From Terrimonas ginsenosidimutans (GTDB lineage Bacteria; Bacteroidota; Bacteroidia; Chitinophagales; Chitinophagaceae): 64,000 nucleotides of DNA. The position numbers and the translations under genes were made by a program. The notes beneath the pieces are model-generated. The model ran no database searches and was not told the DNA's origin. It saw only the letters and a program-made list of their open reading frames with translations. Below, in pieces: positions 25,788 through 33,510 of the stretch; positions within the stretch are counted from its first letter, which is position 1; each line of letters starts with the position of its first letter. The DNA lies in assembly GCF_022012415.1 (NCBI RefSeq), contig NZ_JAKLTR010000008.1:62001-126000 (forward strand), read 5' to 3'.

Positions 25788-28191
25788 AAAGCTTCAATCT
25801 CTTCGCTGCAAAACCACTTCCCCCATAAGTCAGAAACAGTATACTCAGCGAACTCGCCGGCATCAGTATCGCTGCTACCAGCGGAGAAAGGTCTCCCTGC
25901 ACCGCATAATAAAGCCCGACGATATTATATAGAATAGAAAGGATAAAACTTGCTACAACGATCTGCTTATTCGCCTTACACAAACGGATAAATTTTGTCA
26001 GAAGGGAAAGCTTCCCCGCATCAATGATCGCATCACTGGAAGGGGTGAAATTATTTGCCTTTTCCGCCACCGCAATCCCTACATCACTTTGCCTGAGTGC
26101 CGCACCATCATTAAGCCCATCTCCCACCATCATCACTTTCTCGCCGTCTGCCTGCAGACCTTTTACATAGTCGCGCTTATCATCCGGGCGCTGATCAAAC
26201 AACATCACGGCCTGCTCATCCAGCAACTGACGCAAACGGCTCCTTTCGCCGGCAGAATCTCCGGTCAGAACTGATAATCGAAAGCGAAGAGATAATTGTT
26301 TCAGCAACCGGTCTGTATCATCACGGTAATGATTCGCGAATTGAAAGTATCCAATCGGTGCTCCGTTTATTGCGAGATATACCGCAGCCCCTTCATACGC
26401 GATCTTCTCAGACCTGGTATAGGCTGCACTTCCCAGTTTGAGTAACATGCCATCGACAAACCCTTCTATCCCCGCTCCTACTGATTCATAAAAATCATTT
26501 ACGCGGATCAATTGTCTCCGCTCATTGCCTGCGAGGTGATCTACGATCGCCCTGCTCAAAGGGTGTGAAGAGTTGACCGCCAGTGCAGCTACTGCTTTCT
26601 TCATCTTCGCTGTCAATGTCTTTCCTGAATATGATACATCCTGCATTTCCGCGACCGTCAGCGTGCCGGTCTTATCTAATACAACATGATCGATCGATGC
26701 AATTTTTTCGATCACCGAAGCATCACGCAGATACAGGCCCTTTTTCCCAAGGATCCGAATGATATTTCCATTGGTGAATGTGTGGGATAATAACAATGCA
26801 CAGGGGCAGGCGATGATAAAGATCGCCGTTACCGCCGGCCAGCACCTGGAAGGATCGGTCACCTGCCAGTAAATACCTGTAATCAATGCGATCGTCATCA
26901 ACACTATTGTAAAATAGCGGCTCACTAAATGGACGAAAGAACCCTGATCACGATCCCCGGGCTGCTTTTTCGCATCATTCCATAGCCGGGTAAGATAGCT
27001 TTGCTCCACCTCCCTGATCACGAGCAACTCTAACCGCTCGCCTGTTTGCTTGCCCCCGGCATAAAGCAGCTCACCCATATTTTTCAACACCGGAACGGCC
27101 TCGCCTGTTACAAAACTGTAGTCAATAAATGCAGTCCCCCTGGTAAGAATACCATCAGCCGGCACCAGTTCGCCATGATGCACCGCAATCGTATCACCCG
27201 GCTTTATGGCAGGCAGCATCGTCGGAATTTCCCTGCCGTCTTTAACAACCGGTACAGATACAGGAAAATAAGAGGTATAGTCGCGGTCAAACGACAACTG
27301 CTCATATGTCTTATCCTGTAGCAATCTTCCGGCAAGCATAAAAAACACGATCCCGGTCATGGAATCAAAGTATCCTCCACCAGTTCCGCTTAACACTTCA
27401 TACACGCTCCGGATGAACGTAATGGTAATTGCGAGAGCGATCGGCGCATCGATATTGAGGAACCGGTGGCGAAGGCTTTTAACAGATGAATCAAAAAAAG
27501 GATAGGCTGAATACAATAGTACCGGTAATGACAAGGCCAGGTTGAACCACCGGAACAAATCCCTTAACGCCTCATCAGCGGATTCAATTCCCAGGTATTC
27601 CGGGAAGCTGGTAAGCATGATATTCCCAAAACAGAATCCGGCCACTCCCAGCCGGAACACCGTGCTTTTGCTGGTACCCTGCTTCTTTTGCTTAATATCA
27701 CTTAAACTGATATAGGGTTCGTAGCCGATACTGGCCAGGGTTTCCACCAACTCACGCAGGCTGCAACGGTCATCTGAAAAAACAATTTCAATCTCTTTTC
27801 TTCCAAAATTCACGACACCTGACACCACGCCGACATGGATCCTCGGGAGATTCTCCAGCAGGTACAAACAGGAGCTACAATGGATCTGCGGAAGATAAAA
27901 ACGAACCCGGCACTGATGCCCTTCTTTGAAATGCAGCAGTTTTGTTTCCACAGCCACATCATCGAGGAACGCAAATTTATCTTTTCTGACCTTCACCCGT
28001 TGGGAGGCACCTGGATGCTGGTTCAGGGAATAGTAATTACAAAGGGAATGTTCATTAAGAATGGAAAAAACCATCCGGCAACCTTCGCAGCAGAATGTTT
28101 TTTCTTCGATCATGATCTCTTCTGTTGTACATCGCTCGCCGCAGTGATAACAAAGGGAAGTTTCAGCGTGTCTGGTTTCAGTGCGTAGCAT
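25786..28191 (-). CDS. ccoI: CcoI/FixI-type copper-translocating P1B-ATPase
   Basis: 801 residues. The N terminus has Cys-rich CYHCGERC (14-21) and CCEGC (34-38), typical of CcoI in Bacteroidota, then an HMA-like domain with HCSSCLYLLENLPR. The core shows the transport motif IACPCALLLS, phosphorylation motif DKTGTLTV, an HP motif (NSSHPLSRA) and MVGDGLNDGAALRQSDVG. CcoI loads copper into the cbb3 oxidase. It is transcribed in the same direction as ccoS-NO-Q-P but is separated from ccoS by a 300-bp gap holding a palindrome and a regulatory dyad, so the two may be separate transcripts. Confidence 0.95.
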   Translation of the reverse strand: MLRTETRHAETSLCYHCGERCTTEEIMIEEKTFCCEGCRMVFSILNEHSLCNYYSLNQHPGASQRVKVRKDKFAFLDDVAVETKLLHFKEGHQCRVRFYLPQIHCSSCLYLLENLPRIHVGVVSGVVNFGRKEIEIVFSDDRCSLRELVETLASIGYEPYISLSDIKQKKQGTSKSTVFRLGVAGFCFGNIMLTSFPEYLGIESADEALRDLFRWFNLALSLPVLLYSAYPFFDSSVKSLRHRFLNIDAPIALAITITFIRSVYEVLSGTGGGYFDSMTGIVFFMLAGRLLQDKTYEQLSFDRDYTSYFPVSVPVVKDGREIPTMLPAIKPGDTIAVHHGELVPADGILTRGTAFIDYSFVTGEAVPVLKNMGELLYAGGKQTGERLELLVIREVEQSYLTRLWNDAKKQPGDRDQGSFVHLVSRYFTIVLMTIALITGIYWQVTDPSRCWPAVTAIFIIACPCALLLSHTFTNGNIIRILGKKGLYLRDASVIEKIASIDHVVLDKTGTLTVAEMQDVSYSGKTLTAKMKKAVAALAVNSSHPLSRAIVDHLAGNERRQLIRVNDFYESVGAGIEGFVDGMLLKLGSAAYTRSEKIAYEGAAVYLAINGAPIGYFQFANHYRDDTDRLLKQLSLRFRLSVLTGDSAGERSRLRQLLDEQAVMLFDQRPDDKRDYVKGLQADGEKVMMVGDGLNDGAALRQSDVGIAVAEKANNFTPSSDAIIDAGKLSLLTKFIRLCKANKQIVVASFILSILYNIVGLYYAVQGDLSPLVAAILMPASSLSILFLTYGGSGFAAKRLKL

Positions 28192-28226
28192 CAGAACAAT
28201 TTTTGAGGAGTGAATTCAATAGACAG

Positions 28227-28337
28227 GTGTGGAAGGAGTATCGCAGGAAACGCAAAGAAACGCGAAGGTTTTAATTTAAGCGGAAACAAGTTTTCGGCCT
28301 GGCGAGTCCACTGCGTCATTTGCGATAATCCAACACC
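28227..28337. repeat. Degenerate CGCAAAG-family palindrome in the ccoI / RIC divergent region
   Basis: GGAGTATCGCAGGAAACGCA near 28235 pairs loosely with TGCGTCATTTGCGATAATCC near 28312. The words (TATCGCA, ACGCAAAG) match the palindromes at 32105-32340 and 43187-43286. The rest of the 300-bp divergent gap holds the promoter at 28408-28438 and nothing else recognisable. Confidence 0.6.
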
Positions 28338-28407
28338 CGGATCAAAAGTATTTGCAAGGCTTAAAGTGATACATGACCAACTTCAGCCTTTCGCCTGACT
28401 TCCATCA

Positions 28408-28438
28408 ATTGTTGCGGGAAACGCCCTGGCTACATTTG
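28408..28438 (+). promoter_or_regulatory. Promoter of the RIC-kinase-regulator operon
   Basis: ATTG at 28408-28411, exactly 19 nt, then TACATTTG at 28431-28438: a near-consensus Bacteroidota housekeeping promoter (TTTG-N19-TAnnTTTG). Transcription would begin near 28445, about 47 nt before the ATG at 28492. Confidence 0.7.
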
Positions 28439-28491
28439 TAAAAGAGGCTGGAAAGCCCGGTGCTTCTATTTATTTTAAACAAAGGGATCAT

Positions 28492-29253
28492 ATGTTTCTC
28501 AATCAGCTTGATATAAATCCGGCATCAAAAGCCCGGGAGATCGTTGAACTTGACTACCGAACGGCAGTGGTTTTTGACGACTACGGCATCCGCTACTGCT
28601 GCGGTATCCAGCGGCCGCTGGGCGAGGTCTGCGCAGATCAGAACGTCAACATCGATCAGCTGATCGCAGCACTGAATAAAGCTATCCGGCCTATCAATAT
28701 CTCCAACCAGACGGCGTTTGAAAAATGGCCTGTTGAATTTCTGATAGACTATATCGTAAATATTCACCATCATTACCTGAACGAAACGCTTCCCGTCCTC
28801 GCCGAAGGGCTTTCGGCATTTACAAAAGAGCATAAAGACCGGTTTCCGGCGATCAATGAACTGAATAGAGTGTTCAATAAATTTGCCGCTGCAAACCCCG
28901 CCCACCTGATCCAGGAAGAAGAAAACATCTTCCCTTATCTCCGCCAGGTTGCACATGCTTACGAGGATGAAGACACCAGCTCTTTTGCACCCCTCATGAT
29001 CAAAACATTGCGAAAACCACTCGCTTCCTTTATGGAACAGGATCACCAGGTACTGCAGGATTCAATCCTGCAATTCAGACAACTGACCAATAACTACACC
29101 CCACTCACCGGAATATGCCCAAGCCACAAAGTGCTGCTGGCGAAACTGAGAGAGCTCGATAATGACATGACACAACACTTTTACCTGGAAAATGATATTC
29201 TCATACCAAAAGTGCTCAGGATGGAACAGGAATTGCTGCAACGAAACAACTGA
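28492..29253 (+). CDS. RIC/ScdA-family di-iron iron-sulfur cluster repair protein
   Basis: 253 residues. The N-terminal ScdA_N domain shows DYRTAVVFDDYGIRYCCG, with Cys36, Cys37 and Cys47 (PLGEVC). The rest is a hemerythrin-like helical bundle rich in His/Glu: IVNIHHHYLNETLPVLAEGL, HLIQEEENIFPYL, MEQDHQVLQDS and HFYLENDILIPKVL. Proteins of this group (YtfE, ScdA, NorA) repair Fe-S clusters after nitrosative or oxidative damage and bind NO. Neighbouring kinase and regulator start within 45 bp, suggesting an operon that couples NO/O2 sensing with repair. Confidence 0.94.
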   Translation: MFLNQLDINPASKAREIVELDYRTAVVFDDYGIRYCCGIQRPLGEVCADQNVNIDQLIAALNKAIRPINISNQTAFEKWPVEFLIDYIVNIHHHYLNETLPVLAEGLSAFTKEHKDRFPAINELNRVFNKFAAANPAHLIQEEENIFPYLRQVAHAYEDEDTSSFAPLMIKTLRKPLASFMEQDHQVLQDSILQFRQLTNNYTPLTGICPSHKVLLAKLRELDNDMTQHFYLENDILIPKVLRMEQELLQRNN

Positions 29254-29293
29254 GAACACTGATCTTTTTAATACCTTACCGGAAATTTGTGGC

Positions 29294-30532
29294 ATGACGA
29301 TAGACGCAACGCACCTGACCTCGCTTTTTGAAAACGCAACTGAAGGGATCATACTTACCAATGGGCAGGGCAGCATCGTCATGGTCAATCCTGCCGCAGA
29401 ACGGATCTTTGAATATGAAGCAGATGAACTGATCGGAAATACGATCGAGATCCTTATTCCTGACAGTATGCGTGCACATCATCATACACTGCGCCAGGAT
29501 TTCTACAAAAAGCCGGGCAACCGCCAGATGGGGCATGGCCGCGATCTTTATGCAAGAAAAAAAGATGGCTCAGGCATTCCCGTGGAAGTAAGCCTTAGCT
29601 TCTACAAAAAGAATGAAGAACTTTTTGTGATCGCTTTCATTGTCGACATCACTGAACGTAAAAAAAGCGAAGTAAACATACGCACCCAGCAACAGGAGCT
29701 TGAACACATGGCCCGCCGCATGCAGAGACTCAATGCTCAGCTGGAAACAAAAGTTGAGGAACGAACACTCATCCTCAAAGAGGCACTGAAAAAACTGGAA
29801 GAATCCCAGAAAGATCTGAGCGATGCACTGGATAAGGAAAAACAGCTGAACGAGATCAAGACGCGATTTGTATCAATGGCGTCACACGAATTCAGAACAC
29901 CATTAAGTACAGTCCTTTCTTCCGCAGCACTCATATCTAAATACACTGAAGGAGATCAGCAGGATCAGCGTAACAGGCACGTAGACAAGATCAGGAACTC
30001 CGTAAAACACCTGAACGATCTGCTTGAAGACTTTCTTTCACTTGGAAAACTCGATGAAGGAAAAGTAGAAACACACCCCTCTGAATTCAACGCAAAGGAA
30101 GCAATACTGGATATCTTTGACGACCTTAAAGGTCTGCTCAAGCCAGGGCAGGAATTTGCATACGAGCATACAGGAAGTGAAGAATTATTCTCTGATAGAA
30201 AAATGATCAAGAATATATTTGTGAACCTCCTGACCAATGCCATTAAGTTTTCAGATGAAGGTAAAGTGATCGAGATCAAAAGCCATGTAAATGAGGAAGG
30301 ATTGCAGTTCTCTGTTAAAGATCACGGCATAGGCATTCCCGAGGAAGATCAGCAACACCTGTTCAGCAGTTTTTTCCGCGGGAAAAATGTGTTGAATATC
30401 CAGGGGACCGGCCTCGGCCTTCATATCATCAAACGCTATCTCTCCATTATCAATGGAACGATACAACTCGAAAGCAAATTGAATAAAGGAACAAAGTTTG
30501 ACGTTTTTATTCCCAACCAACTATCAAATTGA
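29294..30532 (+). CDS. FixL-like PAS-domain sensor histidine kinase
   Basis: 412 residues from ATG 29294. An earlier in-frame ATG (29192) lies within the RIC gene and adds only non-conserved residues. One PAS domain (5-122), a coiled coil (about 125-190), HisKA with SHEFRTP (phosphoacceptor His198) and HATPase_c (FVNLLTNAIKFS, GTGLGLHI) are seen; no membrane segment, so it is cytoplasmic. By eye the PAS aligns with rhizobial FixL: His63 in RAHHHTL falls at the haem-ligand position (His200 of Bradyrhizobium FixL) and Arg83 in GHGR at the distal Arg220. Oxygen or NO sensing via haem is therefore plausible, unproven. Stop and next ATG are 3 nt apart. Confidence 0.92.
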   Translation: MTIDATHLTSLFENATEGIILTNGQGSIVMVNPAAERIFEYEADELIGNTIEILIPDSMRAHHHTLRQDFYKKPGNRQMGHGRDLYARKKDGSGIPVEVSLSFYKKNEELFVIAFIVDITERKKSEVNIRTQQQELEHMARRMQRLNAQLETKVEERTLILKEALKKLEESQKDLSDALDKEKQLNEIKTRFVSMASHEFRTPLSTVLSSAALISKYTEGDQQDQRNRHVDKIRNSVKHLNDLLEDFLSLGKLDEGKVETHPSEFNAKEAILDIFDDLKGLLKPGQEFAYEHTGSEELFSDRKMIKNIFVNLLTNAIKFSDEGKVIEIKSHVNEEGLQFSVKDHGIGIPEEDQQHLFSSFFRGKNVLNIQGTGLGLHIIKRYLSIINGTIQLESKLNKGTKFDVFIPNQLSN

Positions 30533-30535
30533 GTT

Positions 30536-31591
30536 ATGAAAAAAATTCTCGTCATAGACGATAATACCGATATCCGCGAAAACACTGCCGAGATCCTTGA
30601 GCTGGCCGGCTATAAAGCATTTACCGCAGAAAATGGAAAACGTGGTGTTGAAGTTGCACTTCGTGAAAAACCTGATGTGATCGTTTGTGACATCATGATG
30701 CCAGAACTGGACGGCTATGGCGTTCTGCATCTCGTAAAGAAAAACACAGACACCCAAAACATACCTTTCATTTTTCTTACAGCCAAAACTGAAAGAGCTG
30801 ATTTCCGGAAAGGTATGGAAATGGGCGCGGACGACTATATCACCAAACCATTTGAAGAGATCGAATTGCTGACCGCGATCGAAAGCCGCCTGAAAAAACT
30901 GGAGATACTGAACCAGCAATACTCCTCTGATCCTGCCGGGCTGAATGCTTTCACCAAAGATATCAGTGAAGCCGGGCTGATCAAACATGTTTCCGAAAAA
31001 TATGACACTGTCAACTTTCATAAAAAACAGGTACTGTACCAGGAAGCAAAACACCCCCGCTTCATGTATTACATAGTAAAAGGAAAAGTGAAAGCGATCA
31101 GAAACCATGAGGACGGAAAGGAATATATCAACGATCTCTATAACGCCGGTGATTTTCTTGGATACACGGCCATCATCGAAGACCGGACCTATGACGATAC
31201 GGCCATCGTAGTTGAAGATGCAGAGATCATCCAGATCAGAAAAGAAGACTTTCTCCAGATGCTGAATGCAGACGTCAGCATTGCCACAAAATTCATCAAA
31301 CTCATCACCCGTAACGTCAAAGAAAAAGAAGATCGCCTGCTGCGGCTTGCATATAGCTCATTACGTAAACGCGTTGCAGGAGGCTTATGCGAGATCTATG
31401 CAAAACTTAATCCTGGCACGGAGAAAAAACCGATCGAACTGTCACGCGAAGAGATCGCACAATATGTTGGAACCGCAACAGAATCATTGATCAGAACGCT
31501 GAGTGATTTCAAATCAGAGAAGCTGCTGGAGATCAAAGAAGGCAAGATCATTATACCCGATCCGTCAAAATTAAAAGAGCTCCGTTACTGA
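30536..31591 (+). CDS. Receiver-CRP/FNR fusion response regulator (FixJ/FixK-like role)
   Basis: 351 residues, three modules. Residues 1-122 are a CheY-like receiver with acidic pocket (Asp8, Asp9), phosphoacceptor Asp52 and Lys103-Pro. Residues about 145-265 are a cyclic-nucleotide-binding-type beta roll (FMYYIVKGKVKA, YNAGDFLGY). Residues about 285-345 form a Crp-type winged helix with LSREEIAQYVGTATESLIR. No FNR-type Cys cluster is present. Paired 3 nt after the kinase, it would take phosphate and directly regulate targets through TGA..TCA sites such as 25558-25569. It merges the jobs split between FixJ and FixK in rhizobia. Confidence 0.93.
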   Translation: MKKILVIDDNTDIRENTAEILELAGYKAFTAENGKRGVEVALREKPDVIVCDIMMPELDGYGVLHLVKKNTDTQNIPFIFLTAKTERADFRKGMEMGADDYITKPFEEIELLTAIESRLKKLEILNQQYSSDPAGLNAFTKDISEAGLIKHVSEKYDTVNFHKKQVLYQEAKHPRFMYYIVKGKVKAIRNHEDGKEYINDLYNAGDFLGYTAIIEDRTYDDTAIVVEDAEIIQIRKEDFLQMLNADVSIATKFIKLITRNVKEKEDRLLRLAYSSLRKRVAGGLCEIYAKLNPGTEKKPIELSREEIAQYVGTATESLIRTLSDFKSEKLLEIKEGKIIIPDPSKLKELRY

Positions 31592-32010
31592 TCACACCAT
31601 TTATGCTTTGACAGGATTTCCTGAGCGGGGTCTTTAGATAGGTGAAAGCCTCCGCTCAACTCGCGGCCATGTTCGTTTTGCTGAAACAAAGTCCAGTCAT
31701 CTGTCATGGTCGTTTCCAGCCAGACAGTACCTGACTGGCGTACGACCTGGGCAAGTATTCCGAATTTCTTCAGGAAAAAACCTTCCAGTACAGCAACAGT
31801 TATTTCATCACCGGATTCAACTGCCGCTGTTTCCATTACTCCAAGATCTCTGAACAGCATCGTTTTAGGAATGAGCTGCTTTGCAGCCGCTGCAGCCTCA
31901 TTACCTGGTCGCCTGTAGAATTCAAGCCGAAGATGAGGAAAGATCGAACTGAACTCCTGCTGCAGCTCATAAACATATTTTGACGGGGAGATGTGTAATA
32001 TTGCCTGCAT
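31585..32010 (-). CDS. Conserved-looking hypothetical protein (141 aa)
   Basis: Not recognised. It is soluble, without signal peptide, membrane segment or Cys motif (one Cys near the C terminus). The first half (MQAILHISPSKYVYELQQEF...RLEFYRRPG) suggests an alpha/beta fold; a short Ala-rich helix and beta-rich centre follow. Reality is supported by an exact -7 box (TACATTTG, 32033-32040) upstream and by a coding frame free of stops opposite no other gene. It converges on the regulator gene with a 7-bp overlap of the two 3' ends. A role in the same respiratory response is only a neighbourhood guess. Confidence 0.7.
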   Translation of the reverse strand: MQAILHISPSKYVYELQQEFSSIFPHLRLEFYRRPGNEAAAAAKQLIPKTMLFRDLGVMETAAVESGDEITVAVLEGFFLKKFGILAQVVRQSGTVWLETTMTDDWTLFQQNEHGRELSGGFHLSKDPAQEILSKHKWCDQ

Positions 32011-32032
32011 GTTGATTGATTGATTGAATAAC

Positions 32033-32040
32033 CAAATGTA
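32033..32040 (-). promoter_or_regulatory. -7 box for the 141-aa gene
   Basis: TACATTTG on the minus strand, an exact TAnnTTTG match, lies 22 bp upstream of the ATG at 32010. The -33 position is weak. Confidence 0.5.
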
Positions 32041-32104
32041 GGCTTAGGAAGTGAGGTGAAATATGACGAAAGGAGGCTGTTTGGGTGATTTTTCTCAATA
32101 GTCA

Positions 32105-32367
32105 GCGTAGGAGTATCGCAGAGGACGCCAAGCTAACGCAAAGTATGCAAAGGAATATCTTAGCGTACTTTGCGGAGCCTTAGCGCCCTTTGCGATACTC
32201 CTACGCCATGCAACGGAAAGAACTGCCACGACAGATACCCTGGGAGTATCGCAGAGAACGCCAAGCAAACGCAAAGTGCGCAAAGGAATATCTTAGCGTA
32301 CTTTGCTAGCCTTAGCGCCATTTGCGATACTCCTACGCCATGCAACGGAAAGAACTGGCGCGACAGA
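32105..32367. repeat. Tandemly duplicated CGCAAAG-family palindrome
   Basis: Two direct copies (about 32109-32239 and 32241-32367) share nearly all bases, including the flank CATGCAACGGAAAGAACTG. Each copy is itself a palindrome: GGAGTATCGCAGAG at the left pairs with CTTTGCGATACTCC at the right, with arms made of ACGCAAAGT-like 9-10 nt words. Short ORFs seen across it on both strands are by-products of the repeat. It fills the gap between the 141-aa gene and the small membrane-protein gene. Confidence 0.9.
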
Positions 32368-32381
32368 TGCTCTATTTCCCC

Positions 32382-32389
32382 TACTTTTG
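32382..32389 (+). promoter_or_regulatory. -7 box for the 90-aa membrane protein gene
   Basis: TACTTTTG matches TAnnTTTG exactly and lies 16 bp before the ATG at 32406, directly after the duplicated palindrome. A -33 element is not evident. Confidence 0.5.
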
Positions 32390-32405
32390 ACTCTCACCTA
32401 CACCT

Positions 32406-32678
32406 ATGCCAGGAGAAATCATCTTTATCGGGAAAAACTTAGCTACAGCACTCGGCTGGACCGGCTCGATCGCCTATTTAACAGGCTATCTCCTGTTAAG
32501 CATGAACAAACTAAAGCCCGGACATAAAGCCTATCATGCATTAAACATCGGTGGCGCGATCGGACTCACCGCAAACGCATTGTTCCTCCAGGATTATCCC
32601 AATGTGATCGTAAATTTATCATGGGGATTGATCGCCATTGCAGCTATCGCGACAATTGTGCGGACGAAACGAAATTAA
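32406..32678 (+). CDS. Small CBU_0592-like membrane protein
   Basis: 90 residues with three hydrophobic helices: ALGWTGSIAYLTGYLLLSM (about 14-32), ALNIGGAIGLTANALFLQD (about 45-63) and VIVNLSWGLIAIAAIATIV (about 67-85). The pattern of helix, Tyr-His before NIGGA, and NLSW matches the CBU_0592-like domain of small conserved membrane proteins with unknown function. It converges with the TetR gene, their 3' ends overlapping by 35 bp. Confidence 0.8.
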   Translation: MPGEIIFIGKNLATALGWTGSIAYLTGYLLLSMNKLKPGHKAYHALNIGGAIGLTANALFLQDYPNVIVNLSWGLIAIAAIATIVRTKRN

Positions 32679-33261
32679 GCTGCGCCAGCGCCTGCTTTTT
32701 ATACAACGCAAGCCTTTTTTCATACTCCTTTTTATCAGTGACAAGGCTAAGATAATAGTACGCCCCATCCACCATTACAAATATCATATCCGCGGTAGAC
32801 GCTGGGTCTTTCACGTCAAGTATCCCCTGTGCTTTACATTCTGTGATCAGCACGGCCAGGTTATGACGCAAGGTATCCAGCAGTGTTTTATATTTCTCCT
32901 TGATCGTCTTATTACGGAATGCTAATGCATAACAGCTATAAGAAACACTGTCATCAAATAAGGCATTCCATTTCTGGGAGAATACGTTATCGATCACTTT
33001 CAACAGAGACTTACGTGGACTATCCGCATACTCTTCGGGAAGCTGATAAATAAGCAGGTATTTATCAAGAATGTATTCTATCAGGCCATATATCAGCGAT
33101 TCTCTGGTCTGGAAGTAATGCATAACCAGGCTTGGATTTACATCCAGCAATGCCGCAACTTTCGCAATGGAAGCATTTTCCAATCCCTCCTTTTTTGCAA
33201 GCTTATAAAACGCCTTGATGAATTCACGCTGACGCGATTCTTTGAGACTTTTCCTTCCCAT
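32644..33261 (-). CDS. TetR/AcrR-family repressor, likely controlling the adjacent susCD locus
   Basis: 205 residues from ATG 33261 (MGRKSLKES). An upstream in-frame ATG at 33291 lies within the TATATTTG -7 box (33289-33296) and cannot be in the mRNA. The N-terminal helix-turn-helix is clear: NASIAKVAALLDVNPSLVMHYFQTRESLI (about 30-58). The ligand domain resembles BetI-type C-terminal domains. It is divergent from susC with a 250-bp shared region containing a perfect 18-bp dyad (33410-33427). Predicted to repress the transporter operon until an unknown small ligand binds. Confidence 0.92.
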   Translation of the reverse strand: MGRKSLKESRQREFIKAFYKLAKKEGLENASIAKVAALLDVNPSLVMHYFQTRESLIYGLIEYILDKYLLIYQLPEEYADSPRKSLLKVIDNVFSQKWNALFDDSVSYSCYALAFRNKTIKEKYKTLLDTLRHNLAVLITECKAQGILDVKDPASTADMIFVMVDGAYYYLSLVTDKKEYEKRLALYKKQALAQLNFVSSAQLSR

Positions 33262-33288
33262 ACAGTTGATGAACACTTTTGTTGCCGG

Positions 33289-33296
33289 CAAATATA
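33289..33296 (-). promoter_or_regulatory. -7 box of the tetR gene
   Basis: TATATTTG on the minus strand, an exact TAnnTTTG match, ends 27 bp before the chosen ATG at 33261. It also rules out the longer reading-frame start at 33291. Confidence 0.6.
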
Positions 33297-33409
33297 GGCA
33301 GTTAACCGAATGTTAATGCAGCAAAACATCCGTATAAATCACCTGTCAAGCCTGATGCAATATCCATATTAAGGAATTGTAAAATTATTATTAGTAAATA
33401 AACAAATTA

Positions 33410-33427
33410 ATTGAATGACCATTCAAT
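33410..33427. promoter_or_regulatory. Putative TetR operator
   Basis: ATTGAATG-AC-CATTCAAT is a perfect 18-bp dyad in the tetR-susC divergent region. Length and symmetry are typical for TetR-family sites. It lies about 20 bp upstream of CATATTTG (33444-33451, one mismatch to TAnnTTTG), so a bound dimer would cover the -33 region of the susC promoter. Confidence 0.6.
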
Positions 33428-33510
33428 CTATTTTTTACGCCCTCATATTTGCTCCGGCAATCACATCTGACTGTCCAAACAGAAATCATCATTCCAAAAC
33501 ACTTTCAATC

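Noticed and set aside
29192-29293. Earlier ATG for the histidine kinase
   Set aside because: It overlaps the RIC coding region by 62 bp and adds residues with no PAS similarity. ATG 29294 starts directly before the PAS domain.
30524-31108. 194-aa minus-strand frame
   Set aside because: Antisense to the receiver-CRP gene, Phe-rich, with no recognisable domain or start context.
32095-32527. Several overlapping 60-90 aa frames on both strands
   Set aside because: They arise from the duplicated palindrome. The two direct copies yield near-identical short translations on opposite strands.
33415-33510. Earlier ATG for the second SusC
   Set aside because: It overlaps the dyad and promoter region. 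The signal peptide starts at 33511.
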